This document shows positions 46,306 to 54,934 of a stretch of 64,000 nt of DNA, piece by piece. This DNA comes from Prosthecobacter debontii (lineage in GTDB: Bacteria > Verrucomicrobiota > Verrucomicrobiia > Chthoniobacterales > Chthoniobacteraceae). A model generated the notes under the pieces. The model was not told the origin of the DNA. It was given only the letters and a program-made list of their open reading frames with translations, and searched no databases. A program made the position numbers and the translations under genes. The stretch lies in contig CAMAUI010000004.1 of assembly GCA_945861385.1 (NCBI GenBank), positions 16,663-80,662 of the forward strand, in the 5' to 3' direction. Positions within the stretch are counted from its first letter, which is position 1, and every line of letters starts with the position of its first letter.

Positions 46306-46343
46306 CCGCCGCGCTCAGCAATGGGCGCGGCGGTTTGTTTTTT
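46306..46343 (+). terminator. Rho-independent terminator of groESL
   Basis: 9-bp stem CCGCCGCGC (46306-46314) with GCGCGGCGG (46325-46333) and a 10-nt loop, followed by TTTGTTTTTT. Confidence 0.9.
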
Positions 46344-46365
46344 CCAAAACAGCCGTCGCTTCACG

Positions 46366-46752
46366 TCAGCCACGCGAGCCGCGGCGGGAGAGCCAGCCGG
46401 CGACAAGGATGCCGGCGTAGTTGGCGGCGAGGTCGCCCAGGTCGAATTCGCGGCCGGGAATCCACATCTGGGAGCACTCCTCGATGGTCATCACGCTGGC
46501 AATGATCATCCCGCCGAGTTGCACGCGCACAAAGCCCAATGAGACGAGACGTCCGCGCAGGGCGTGGTTCAGCGCCCAGGCGAGTGTTCCGATGAGGAGG
46601 AAATGCCCGGCTTTGTCGCTGCCTTGGTGATTTGCCACCCAATCGAAAAGCCAGCGTGCCAATCCGCTGTCGGCGCATGCGATGACGATGACATCAAGGG
46701 CGAGAATCACCCCGAATGGCAGCCAGCGACGCCGTGCGGGCTCGTCCTTCAA
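46366..46752 (-). CDS. VanZ-like membrane protein
   Basis: A 128-residue integral membrane protein with four hydrophobic helices and VanZ-family motifs (SDKAGHFLLIGTLAWALNHAL, EECSQMWIPGREFDLGDLAAN). VanZ-like proteins are of unclear function; VanZ itself gives low-level teicoplanin resistance. The TTG at 46752 overlaps the exonuclease stop (TTGA) and is preceded by AGGGGAG with good spacing, so it is preferred over longer starts that run inside the exonuclease gene. Confidence 0.8.
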   Translation of the reverse strand: MKDEPARRRWLPFGVILALDVIVIACADSGLARWLFDWVANHQGSDKAGHFLLIGTLAWALNHALRGRLVSLGFVRVQLGGMIIASVMTIEECSQMWIPGREFDLGDLAANYAGILVAGWLSRRGSRG

Positions 46753-47732
46753 AACAGCTCCCCTTGTTGAAATGCGGTTCCTTTTGGGGCGAGGGCATTG
46801 CTGTTGGAGATGACTGGTTCCTGCGGAGGAGTTGCCGGGGGAGGCGTTGCACATGCCGACGCTTCCTTTCTCACATCCGCAGTGAGGCCTTTGAATTCGC
46901 ACGCTTCCAGTGCGGCGATGAGTTCTGGCCAGCGGGGCGCGATGCGCATCTCCTCCATCGGCACGGGCAGTGCGAGGTCGGTGTCGAGACGCACCATCTC
47001 GCGGTTTTGCTCGATGAGCGGGATTGCGGCGCGAAGTTTTTCGCGGATGCGCTCGCTTTTCACCGAGTCGAGATTCGCGAGGACGGAATCCAGGCTGCCG
47101 TGCTCATTGATGAGAGTGGCGGCGGTCTTCTGGCCGATGCCCCCGACTCCGGGGATGTTGTCCGCGGTGTCGCCGATGAGCGCGAGGACTTCGCCGATTT
47201 TTTGCGGCGGGACGCCCCATTTGGCGAGCACCTGCCCTGGGCCGAGCAGCGCAAATGCGTCGCCGGGAGCGGAAAGATCGGTCTTGTTCGTCGAGTACAC
47301 GCGGCAGCGTTCGTCCACGAGTTGGAAGAGATCCTTGTCGTTTGTTGCGAGAATCACTTCGTCGCCGCGGGCAGCCGCCGCGGTGGCGTACGCGGCGATG
47401 AGGTCATCGGCCTCGGTGTCCTCCACGCCAATGCTGGCGAGGCCGAGGAGTGGAGTGAGCTTGCGGATGAAATCGAGCTGCGGGCGCATCGGCTGGGGCA
47501 TCTCGGTGCGCGTCGCTTTGTATGCGGGCTGCAATTCCGTTCGGCGCTTGGGAAGCCCCTCATCCCAGAGCACGGCGCCAAGGTCGGGTGCGAGGTCCTT
47601 GATCATTTTGCGCACCGTTTTGACAAAGCCGTAGATGGCATTGGTGGGCTCGCCGCGGGAGTTCGTGAGTTCGCGGATGGCGTAGAATGAGCGATAGACG
47701 TAGTAGTGACCGTCAATGAGCAGCAGGCGCAT
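46749..47732 (-). CDS. Stand-alone 5'-3' exonuclease (PolI N-terminal / FEN-like)
   Basis: A 327-residue flap endonuclease-like protein: MRLLLIDGHYYVYRSFYAI with the first metal Asp, DTEADDLIAAYATAAAARG and ILATNDKDLFQLV with the acidic cluster, and the helix-hairpin-helix GDTADNIPGVGGIGQKTAATL. It corresponds to the 5'-nuclease domain of DNA polymerase I without the polymerase. Its last 50 residues are Pro/Ala-rich and not conserved. Probably acts in Okazaki fragment or repair flap removal. The ATG at 47732 starts the conserved region; frame upstream is unrelated. VanZ-like gene overlaps its end. Confidence 0.9.
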   Translation of the reverse strand: MRLLLIDGHYYVYRSFYAIRELTNSRGEPTNAIYGFVKTVRKMIKDLAPDLGAVLWDEGLPKRRTELQPAYKATRTEMPQPMRPQLDFIRKLTPLLGLASIGVEDTEADDLIAAYATAAAARGDEVILATNDKDLFQLVDERCRVYSTNKTDLSAPGDAFALLGPGQVLAKWGVPPQKIGEVLALIGDTADNIPGVGGIGQKTAATLINEHGSLDSVLANLDSVKSERIREKLRAAIPLIEQNREMVRLDTDLALPVPMEEMRIAPRWPELIAALEACEFKGLTADVRKEASACATPPPATPPQEPVISNSNALAPKGTAFQQGELF

Positions 47733-47870
47733 GTCGCGGGCAGTAAGCGGGAATGCCGGCGGATTGGCAGTGAAATTATTGCACTTCCCGGACTTCGCAG
47801 CGGGCACCGCGCACGATTCGCCTCCGCTTCCCGCTTGCACCGGCGGCGCGCACCGGGCTTTTTGGGCGGG

Positions 47871-48677
47871 ATGGAAAAGATTCGTCCGTTGCAAGACACG
47901 CAGGGCCAGCGCGACAGCCGGGGCATCCCGATTGACCGGGTGGGCATCCGCGGCCTGCGCTATCCGATGCAGGTGCGCGACAAGGCGCGCAGCATCCAGC
48001 ACACGATCGCCACGACGACACTGACAGTGGACCTTCCGCACCATTTCAAGGGCACGCACATGAGCCGGTTCGTGGAGGTGCTCGGGGAATTCGGCCAGGA
48101 GCTGCGCGTGCAAAATGTGCCCGACCTTCTGCGCGAACTCTCCCGCCGCCTCAATTCGGAGAGCGCGCATGCGACATTCGACTTCCCATTTTTCCTCGAG
48201 AAGAAAGCGCCGGTCTCCGGCTCGCCCGGGATGATGGATTACGGCGTGCGCTTCGACGCGGAGTTGAAAGGCAAACGCGTGGATTTCATCGCGACGGTCA
48301 TCGTGCCCGTGACGACGCTGTGCCCGTGCAGCAAGGCCATCGCCGCGCGCGGTGCCCACAATCAGCGGGGGCAGGTGACGCTGAGCGTGCGTTTCCGAAA
48401 GCCGGTGTGGATCGAGGACCTCATCGCGCTTGTGGAGCAATGCGCGAGCAGCGAGCTTTACAGCGTGCTCAAGCGTCCGGACGAAAAAGCCGTGACCGAG
48501 CGCGCGTACGACAACCCGGTTTTTGTGGAGGACGTGGTGCGCAACGTGGCCGCGCGCGCTTCGCGCGAGCCGAACATCGCCTGGTTCCGGGTGGAGGCGG
48601 AGAACTTCGAGAGCATCCACAATCACAACGCCTACGCCGTGGTGGAAAGCCGCAAGGGCCGGCGCAGGGCAAAGTAA
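47871..48677 (+). CDS. folE2: GTP cyclohydrolase FolE2 (type IB)
   Basis: Converts GTP to dihydroneopterin triphosphate, the first step of folate (and queuosine) synthesis; type IB does not depend on zinc alone. The 268-residue protein shows HMSRFVEVLGEFG, VPVTTLCPCSKAI with the catalytic Cys pair, HNQRGQVTLSVRF and FRVEAENFESIHNHNAYAVV. It is divergent from the exonuclease gene with about 140 bp between starts. No Zur-type operator can be recognised by eye, although folE2 is often zinc-regulated elsewhere. Start ATG at 47871 fits the family. Confidence 0.93.
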   Translation: MEKIRPLQDTQGQRDSRGIPIDRVGIRGLRYPMQVRDKARSIQHTIATTTLTVDLPHHFKGTHMSRFVEVLGEFGQELRVQNVPDLLRELSRRLNSESAHATFDFPFFLEKKAPVSGSPGMMDYGVRFDAELKGKRVDFIATVIVPVTTLCPCSKAIAARGAHNQRGQVTLSVRFRKPVWIEDLIALVEQCASSELYSVLKRPDEKAVTERAYDNPVFVEDVVRNVAARASREPNIAWFRVEAENFESIHNHNAYAVVESRKGRRRAK

Positions 48678-48746
48678 ACCGTCATCGCACCAACGAAACC
48701 TGCGCCCTTGCGGTTGGTTCAAAGAACTTCGTAGCTTTCAAAAACC

Positions 48747-50534
48747 ATGTCCACCACGCCGCAGCGCAATCCGGTGCCTCTCGTCCCACTGAGTCTTCCA
48801 AGGCCGGTCGCTCCCCCGCGTTATCGTCAGCCGAAGAAAAACATCCCCCAGACACCCGAGGAGCGGCAGGCGATCCTTAATATCGTTCGCAACTACGTGG
48901 CGGAATTTTCCCCCACCCCGCCGCTGCCGCTCGCGGAACTCGGCGAACATGCGGACCGCGTCGTTCAGCATGTCGGGTGCGATCCCATCTTCCGCGACTA
49001 CATAGGTGTGCTCATCAATAACGAAATGTGGCGCGAGCAGCTTGCGGCGGTGCCGTTCGAGCGACGCCTGCTGCTGATGCCGAAATGCCTGCGCCTGGAG
49101 AGCAAGTGCCCGGCGCCGTTCGATGAGTTCGGCCTTCTTTGCAAGCAGTGCGGACTTTGCTCGATCCAGGATTTGCAGAATGAAGCCGAGCGCCTCGGCT
49201 ACGCGGTGCTCGTGGCGGAGGGATCAGCAATTGTGATGTCACTGATCCAGACGGGACAGATCGAGGCCATCGTGGGGGTGAGCTGCCTGAGCGTGCTGGA
49301 GCGCAGCTTCCCGTACATGGAGGCCGCGGCGATCCCCGGCGTGGCTGTGCCGCTGCTGCAGGATGACTGCATTGATACCACTGTGGATCTCGACTGGGTC
49401 TGGGACTACATCCACCTCACCGCCGACGACAAAACGCGCCGCCTGGATCTCGGCGCACTGCGGCGCGAAGTGGAATCATGGTTCTCTCCCGCATCACTCG
49501 ATGCGATCATGGGCGCATCGGTGGACGAAACGGAACGCATCGGCCGCGAATGGCTCGCGCAGGCAGGCAAACGCTGGCGGCCTTTCCTCGCTGCGGCGGC
49601 GTGGCGCGCACTGGCTGGCAACGAAGCGGAGATGCCGGGCGACTTGAAAAAGGCCGCCGTCGCCGTTGAATGTTTTCACAAGGCTTCGCTCATCCACGAC
49701 GACATCGAGGACGGCGACGCGACGCGCTACGGCTCGCCGACGCTGCATGCGACGCACGGCATCGCCGTCGCGCTCAACGTGGGAGACCTGCTCATCGGCG
49801 AGGGCTACAGACTGCTCGCAGCCACCGGGGTCAGCGCGGAACAACGGGCTGCGATGGTCGCAGCGGCGGCGGACGGACAGCGCGAGCTCAGCCGCGGGCA
49901 GGGCGCGGAGTTGCTGTGGGCGCGCGATCCCGGCGCGCTGACGAGCCTGCAAGTGCTCGATATTTTCCGGAAAAAGACGGCGCCCGCATTTGAGGTGGCG
50001 CTGCGGATCGGCGCGATCCTTGCGGGAATGGAAGAGCACGGACAGGTGGCCGGGGTGTTGCGGGCCTACAGCGAGGCGCTCGGAATCGCCTACCAGATCC
50101 GCGACGACCTCGATGACCTCGGGCAGACGAAGGACACCAGTGACATCGCGGGCTTGCGCCCAAGCCTTCTGCTGGCCACCGCGCATGAGCGGGCGGAGTG
50201 TGACAAGCGGATGCTCACAAGCGCGCTGTGGAGCCGCAGGTTTCCCGAGGGAACCGGAGTCACGGAAGTCGAGCAACTTTACCGCGAGCTGAAGGCGGAT
50301 GAGCGCTGCAGGGAATTGCTCGAACGCTACAAGGAGGAGGCGATCCGCAGCCTGCGCGACCTCGAGAACGCGAGTTTGAAGGGTTTGCTTCGCCGCGTGA
50401 TCGGGAAAATTTTCAACGACACAGAGATCAAGGGCTGGTGCAAGGAATTCGAGGCAAAGAACCTCCTTGGCATGGCCGCGGGTGAGTCTGTGCTGGAGAA
50501 AGCACCGGAGCGCGCGGTGGTCGCGACGGTCTAG
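48747..50534 (+). CDS. DUF116 - polyprenyl synthetase fusion
   Basis: A 595-residue fusion. Residues about 50-235 are DUF116, with its Cys-rich core (LMPKCLRLESKCP, LLCKQCGLCSIQDL) and GVSCLSVLERSFP, a likely Fe-S or metal site. Residues about 245-560 are an all-helical trans-prenyltransferase with both Asp-rich motifs (LIHDDIEDGD and YQIRDDLDDLG) and a chain-length region between, so it should make a polyprenyl diphosphate for quinone or lipid carrier synthesis. The DUF116 function is unknown. Both parts appear intact, with no frameshift at the join. Gap of 69 bp after folE2. Confidence 0.9.
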   Translation: MSTTPQRNPVPLVPLSLPRPVAPPRYRQPKKNIPQTPEERQAILNIVRNYVAEFSPTPPLPLAELGEHADRVVQHVGCDPIFRDYIGVLINNEMWREQLAAVPFERRLLLMPKCLRLESKCPAPFDEFGLLCKQCGLCSIQDLQNEAERLGYAVLVAEGSAIVMSLIQTGQIEAIVGVSCLSVLERSFPYMEAAAIPGVAVPLLQDDCIDTTVDLDWVWDYIHLTADDKTRRLDLGALRREVESWFSPASLDAIMGASVDETERIGREWLAQAGKRWRPFLAAAAWRALAGNEAEMPGDLKKAAVAVECFHKASLIHDDIEDGDATRYGSPTLHATHGIAVALNVGDLLIGEGYRLLAATGVSAEQRAAMVAAAADGQRELSRGQGAELLWARDPGALTSLQVLDIFRKKTAPAFEVALRIGAILAGMEEHGQVAGVLRAYSEALGIAYQIRDDLDDLGQTKDTSDIAGLRPSLLLATAHERAECDKRMLTSALWSRRFPEGTGVTEVEQLYRELKADERCRELLERYKEEAIRSLRDLENASLKGLLRRVIGKIFNDTEIKGWCKEFEAKNLLGMAAGESVLEKAPERAVVATV

Positions 50535-50573
50535 TGTTTTTCCGGCGATTGTTTGCCGGGACTCATGCTGTGT

Positions 50574-50597
50574 CCGCCGTTTTCACACGGAGGCTAC
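50574..50597 (-). repeat. Single GTAG-type REP overlapping the HAD stop codon
   Basis: On the minus strand: GTAG (50597-50594) + hairpin CCTCCGT-GTGAAA-ACGGCGG with one mismatch. The TGA of the HAD phosphatase gene (50585-50583) lies in the loop and the last codons lie in the stem. Confidence 0.65.
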
Positions 50598-51374
50598 ACC
50601 GTTTTTCCACACGCCGAAATGTTCGAGTGCCTCGAGGACGCCTGCGCTTGCAATTCCGCGGGCGAGGTAGCCGCCAGCGGTGCGGACGGCGAGCTTCACT
50701 TCCTCGCAGGAGTTCGATGGGCATGTGACAAACTTGGCGAATTTTCCGTCGAGCATCGCGAGGTCATTGTGGTGGTCACCTGCGGCGAAGACGTTGTCGG
50801 CATGGACACCGAGGTGGCGGGCGAGTTCGGAGAGCGCGGTGCCTTTGCTGTAACCCTCGTGGCAGAACCGCACGTAGATCGTGTTGCGCTGGTAGCTGAA
50901 CATCGGCAGCCGCGCACGCAATTGATCCAGGAAGCGGCAGAGCTTATCCATGTCAGCATTGGTGCGTGTGACGGCGCCGATGAAGCGCCCCTTGTCATGG
51001 ATCGCACTGGCGCCATCGAGGCGCTCCACGAAGCTGAGCACTTCCGCGAGCAGCGGAGTGGCGAGGTGAAAAAGCTCGGTGTGATCGCGGGCCGCGCGAC
51101 CATTCCAGTCGCCCAGCGGCTCCCAGCCTCCGTCACTCGCGCGAAGAAAAATATCGCGCTCCTCGACGATGGCGAAATCCGGTTCGATCGGAAAATGGAA
51201 CTCGCGCTTGAGGCCTTCGTCGAGATGCCAGAGGCTGCGCCCGGTGTTGACGGCCCATTTCACGCCGCACGCCCGGAGCGCGCGAAAAGCATCGAACAGC
51301 CCGGGCAATACCGGTGGCTGTTCATCGTGGGCGATGAGTGTTCCGTCGAAGTCGGTGCTGAGCAGTTTGATCAT
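50583..51374 (-). CDS. HAD-superfamily phosphatase (Cof/SPP-like)
   Basis: A 263-residue HAD hydrolase with motif I LLSTDFDGTLI (nucleophile Asp8, general acid Asp10), motif II VNTGRS, a Lys in the cap-side region and motif IV VFAAGDHHNDLAML. The cap of the C2 type between motifs II and III points to Cof-like or sucrose-phosphate-phosphatase-like enzymes acting on small phosphorylated compounds; the substrate is unknown. ATG at 51374 is chosen from the family. The last five residues and the stop are encoded by a GTAG-type REP. Confidence 0.85.
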   Translation of the reverse strand: MIKLLSTDFDGTLIAHDEQPPVLPGLFDAFRALRACGVKWAVNTGRSLWHLDEGLKREFHFPIEPDFAIVEERDIFLRASDGGWEPLGDWNGRAARDHTELFHLATPLLAEVLSFVERLDGASAIHDKGRFIGAVTRTNADMDKLCRFLDQLRARLPMFSYQRNTIYVRFCHEGYSKGTALSELARHLGVHADNVFAAGDHHNDLAMLDGKFAKFVTCPSNSCEEVKLAVRTAGGYLARGIASAGVLEALEHFGVWKNGVASV

Positions 51375-51479
51375 GAGATGAGAATTGCGGACGTGTGCGG
51401 TGGTGTTCAGACTCTCCGCCGGACTCGCCCGGCTAAAAGGGCCGGGACTCTCAACTTTCACGGAACAACTCTCAATCGA

Positions 51480-51756
<277 letters not shown>

Positions 51757-51797
51757 GCGCACCGGCGTTCCGCGGCGCCTCGCATTGTCACCAACGA

Positions 51798-52889
51798 ATG
51801 CCAAATCCGCTGACCACATTGATCGCCGGCGAGATCGCCTCCTCCGGCCCGATTCCCTTCCGGCGGTTCATGGATCTCGCTCTGTATCATCCAGAGCACG
51901 GATACTATTCCAGCGGGCGCGCGCGCGTCGGGCGGAGCGGTGATTTTTTCACGAATGTCAGCGTGGGTTCGCTCTTCGGGCGTTTGCTCGCGCGCCAGTT
52001 TTGCGAGATGCGCAGCGTGCTTGGGCAGGAGGCGGATTTTACAATCGTCGAGCAGGGTGCGCATGGCGGGGAGTTTGCGGGGGATGTGATTTCGGCGCTT
52101 CCGCCGGGGATGGCGGCGTACCGCATCATCGAGCCAATTCCCACACTGGCCTCCGCCCAGCGGGCGCGGCTGGCAGGAATGAATGTGGAGTGGTCTGGGA
52201 ATCTCTGCGAACTCAGTCCGTTCACGGGCGTTCACTTTTCAAATGAACTGCCCGATGCCTTCCCCGTGCATCTCGTGGTGTGGACTGGCGCTGAGTGGCT
52301 GGAACGCTGCGTGGCAGTGCATGGCGGGGGCTTTGCGTTCACGGATGCGCCCATCGAATCCGCAGAGCTTGCGGCTGCATGCGCGGCGATCCCGCAACCG
52401 CTGCCGGCGGGATACGTCACGGAGGTGAATCTTGCGGCGCGGGCGTGGATCGTGGCTGTCGCGCAACGGCTGGTGCGGGGGTTCGTGCTTGCCGTGGACT
52501 ACGGATATGAGCGCGCGGAATTTTTCACCCCGCAGAGAATCGCCGGGACGCTCTCGGCCTGCGCCCGCCATCGCCGGGAGCCCGATCCGCTTGCCCGCCC
52601 AGGCGAGCTGGACATCACGGCGCATGTGGAATTCACGAGTCTCATCGAGTGTGCGGAAGCCGCCGGGATGCGGCTCGCGGGGTTCACGGATCAGCATCAT
52701 TTCATGGTCGGGCTCGGCGCCGCGCACTTTGCGGAGGGCGCGCATGCCGCCGACCGGCGCGCGTTCCAGACGCTCATGCACCCGCAGTTCATGGGCATGG
52801 TGTTCAAGGTCGTGTGCTTCTCGAAGGGGATCGAACCACCCGTGCTGGCGGGCTTTCGTTACGCGAGGACTACGGGAATAATTCCGTGA
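51798..52889 (+). CDS. MidA/NDUFAF7-like SAM-dependent methyltransferase
   Basis: A 363-residue protein of the COG1565 family (MidA, human NDUFAF7). Motifs: IPFRRFMDLALYHPEHGYYSSG, GDFFTNVSVGSLFGRLLA, SAM-binding IVEQGAHGGEFAGDV, FSNELPDAFPVHLVVW and VLAVDYGYERAEFF. In mitochondria the homologue methylates an Arg of complex I subunit NDUFS2; bacterial substrates are unknown. No nuo genes are near. Start ATG at 51798 is at the family start. Confidence 0.9.
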   Translation: MPNPLTTLIAGEIASSGPIPFRRFMDLALYHPEHGYYSSGRARVGRSGDFFTNVSVGSLFGRLLARQFCEMRSVLGQEADFTIVEQGAHGGEFAGDVISALPPGMAAYRIIEPIPTLASAQRARLAGMNVEWSGNLCELSPFTGVHFSNELPDAFPVHLVVWTGAEWLERCVAVHGGGFAFTDAPIESAELAAACAAIPQPLPAGYVTEVNLAARAWIVAVAQRLVRGFVLAVDYGYERAEFFTPQRIAGTLSACARHRREPDPLARPGELDITAHVEFTSLIECAEAAGMRLAGFTDQHHFMVGLGAAHFAEGAHAADRRAFQTLMHPQFMGMVFKVVCFSKGIEPPVLAGFRYARTTGIIP

Positions 52890-52913
52890 ACAGCGCAGCG
52901 AGGGCGCGCAGGC

Positions 52914-53330
52914 TCACTGTCCGGGCACCGTCCTGATTTGATCGAGGGATTCGATCTTCATTTGAAGGGCGCCCTTGTAATCCGAAACCACGCCGTTCGC
53001 ACGAACCGTTCTGTTCACGTAATCCGCGAGCTTCTCCTTGGTGAACATCCCGCCGCCCATGTTTGTGAAAAATACGAGCGCGAGGGAATCCTTGTAGTTC
53101 TTCGTGAAGTTCAAATAGCGAATTATCCCCGCCTTGTTTGCCCCCGCCGCGACAACCTTGCCAACAACGACAACCTTCCGCCCCATCAGAGACCTCAATT
53201 CATCAACTGCGCCGGGAGAATAGCTCTTGCGAACCACTGCAGGCAACGGGCTCGCTGGCCGGGCAGTGGCGGAGAACCCACTCCCCACGAAGAGGCCCGT
53301 GGCGATGCAGGCAGAGAGCAGGCACTTCAT
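52914..53330 (-). CDS. Exported small OB-fold-like protein, hypothetical
   Basis: A 138-residue protein with a signal peptide (MKCLLSACIATGLFVGSGFS). The body (LMGRKVVVVGKVVAAG ... YLNFTKNYKDSLALVFFTNM ... VRANGVVSDYKGALQMKIES) has the strand pattern of an OB-fold of the kind found in exported nucleic-acid-binding-like proteins. Its ATG overlaps the stop of the DUF1080 gene (ATGA), so the two are coupled. Function unknown. Confidence 0.72.
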   Translation of the reverse strand: MKCLLSACIATGLFVGSGFSATARPASPLPAVVRKSYSPGAVDELRSLMGRKVVVVGKVVAAGANKAGIIRYLNFTKNYKDSLALVFFTNMGGGMFTKEKLADYVNRTVRANGVVSDYKGALQMKIESLDQIRTVPGQ

Positions 53331-54001
53331 TTCGCTGCGGCAGCCAGCTTGCGCCACCGGATGTCTTTGAGGGCCGCCTTGGTGCGCCATGATGAAAATC
53401 CAAACGGCTTTGAGATTTCGATCTCCCCCGCTCTCACGCTGAGTTCCTTCCCCTCAGTTTCGAGGTTCACCACTTGTTCCTTGTCCATCCACACCTCGAT
53501 CTTCGCCGGCGTCACTTTCACCCGCACGTGGTACCACTTTCCGTTGTCGAATTTTTTGAACTGCACCGTCTCGTTCTCAATCGCGCTGTCACCATTCACG
53601 TTTGAAATGCCCGTCACCGTTCCGGACCAGCCGCCGGCGATAAAAGTCACGTGCTTCGCTCCCACTGCGAATGTGAAGCCGACGAAAAAATCGTCGCCCT
53701 GAACGCGCATCGCGGTGAACTCCACTTCGTAGTCCATCATCACCGGCGCCTTCTCGAGGTTCACCCCGGTCAGGTCGCCACCCGCGTTCAGAATCAACTG
53801 CCCGTCCTTCACCTCCACCTCCCCTTTCCCGGCGTAATCGGTGAGCTTCCAATCGCCGAGTCCCTTTCCGTCAAAGAGCGAATGCCATCCCGCCACTTCT
53901 GCAGCGGCAACGATGGATCTGTCGCCCGCTTTGAAAACGAGCAAGCCGGGCAAAATCAGCGGCACTGCCTTGAGAAATTGACGGCGGAGAATTCTGCTCA
54001 T
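53327..54001 (-). CDS. DUF1080 (3-keto-disaccharide hydrolase-like) protein with Tat signal
   Basis: A 224-residue protein with a probable twin-arginine signal (ILRRQFLKAVPLILPGLLVF), then a DUF1080 jelly-roll: WHSLFDGKGLGDWKLTDYAGKG, MDYEVEFTAMRVQGDDFFVGF, WYHVRVKVTPAKIEVWMDKE. Some DUF1080 proteins hydrolyse 3-keto-glycosides; many are only binding domains. Overlaps the next gene by 4 bp on the same strand. Confidence 0.88.
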   Translation of the reverse strand: MSRILRRQFLKAVPLILPGLLVFKAGDRSIVAAAEVAGWHSLFDGKGLGDWKLTDYAGKGEVEVKDGQLILNAGGDLTGVNLEKAPVMMDYEVEFTAMRVQGDDFFVGFTFAVGAKHVTFIAGGWSGTVTGISNVNGDSAIENETVQFKKFDNGKWYHVRVKVTPAKIEVWMDKEQVVNLETEGKELSVRAGEIEISKPFGFSSWRTKAALKDIRWRKLAAAAK

Positions 54002-54097
54002 GCCCCCGTCTAGTCCCCCGGACAGGGAACCGCAAGCAGCAGGGACGCGCGGATTTTTCCCTCGCCTGACAGCGCTCGCTGCCCTGAGACTCGACGG

Positions 54098-54460
54098 ATG
54101 AAAGCAATCCTCGCATCACTCACCCTATTCACCATGACCACCTTCGCGGCAGACGGCCCCGTTTATCACCTCGTCCATTTCAAATTCAAAGCGGACGCGA
54201 CACCCGGACAGATTCGGAAGGTGGAGGCCGATTTCGCTGCGCTGAAATCCAAGATAGATGTCATCCAGACTTTTGAATGGGGTACCGACATCTCGCCCGA
54301 GAAGTTGAGCGACGGCTTCACCCACTGCTGGGTGATCACATTCAAGAACGAAAAGGATCGCGACGCCTACATTGTCCATCCCGACCACAAGGCATTTGTC
54401 GCCACCTTGAAGGGCGTGCTCGAGAAGCCATTCGTCGTGGACTTCATCCCGAAAAAATAG
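54098..54460 (+). CDS. Exported stress-responsive alpha/beta-barrel (Dabb) protein
   Basis: A 120-residue protein with a signal peptide (MKAILASLTLFTMTTFA) and one Dabb domain (VYHLVHFKFKADATPGQI, DGFTHCWVITFKNEKDRDAY, HPDHKAFVATLKGVLEKP). The domain is a ferredoxin-like dimer related to small monooxygenases and olivetolic-acid-cyclase-like proteins. Export is less usual for this family but recurs in PVC bacteria. It starts a plus-strand pair with the DUF2007 gene. Confidence 0.87.
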   Translation: MKAILASLTLFTMTTFAADGPVYHLVHFKFKADATPGQIRKVEADFAALKSKIDVIQTFEWGTDISPEKLSDGFTHCWVITFKNEKDRDAYIVHPDHKAFVATLKGVLEKPFVVDFIPKK

Positions 54461-54473
54461 ACATCCGCACCGC

Positions 54474-54806
54474 ATGACCGAGGTCTTCACCCATCCCGAC
54501 TACGGACGCGTGGATCTCGTCCGCTCAGTGCTGGCCGATGCGGGAATCGCGTGCGAAATCCGCGGCGAGGAGAAGCGGGAACTTATCCCGGGGATGCCGA
54601 TGCCAAGCTGTGACCCCGCACTTCACGTCGCCAACGAAGCCGATCTCCCACGGGCAAAATCGGTGGTGGCGGAATTTCTCGCGGCGGAAAAGCAGCGCGC
54701 GGAATCATCAGCCGGCACGGAGTGGAAATGCGCGCAATGCGGGGAAATGGTTCCGGGGAATTTTGATTCGTGCTGGAAATGCGACGCGCTGCGTCCGTGT
54801 GGCTAG
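54474..54806 (+). CDS. DUF2007 domain protein with C-terminal zinc finger
   Basis: A 110-residue cytoplasmic protein. Residues 1-65 are DUF2007 (VFTHPDYGRVDLVRSVLADAGIACEIRG, typical of a putative signal-transducing domain). The end carries a RanBP2/zinc-ribbon-like finger (WKCAQCGEMVPGNFDSCWKC). Starts 13 bp after the Dabb gene. Confidence 0.83.
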   Translation: MTEVFTHPDYGRVDLVRSVLADAGIACEIRGEEKRELIPGMPMPSCDPALHVANEADLPRAKSVVAEFLAAEKQRAESSAGTEWKCAQCGEMVPGNFDSCWKCDALRPCG

Positions 54807-54934
54807 CGTCCCGGCAGTCGTGAGTGCGGGTATTATGATGCGCACCCCGCGGATATCCTCAATTCCATCGAGCGCCGCTGCTTTTTCCACGAGGAAGATG
54901 GCGTTCCAAACTCATCCCGAGTAAAAGCCTCCCG

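Noticed and set aside
50535..50560. Terminator after the DUF116 fusion gene
   Set aside because: CCGGC/GCCGG can pair, but no T-run follows on either strand.
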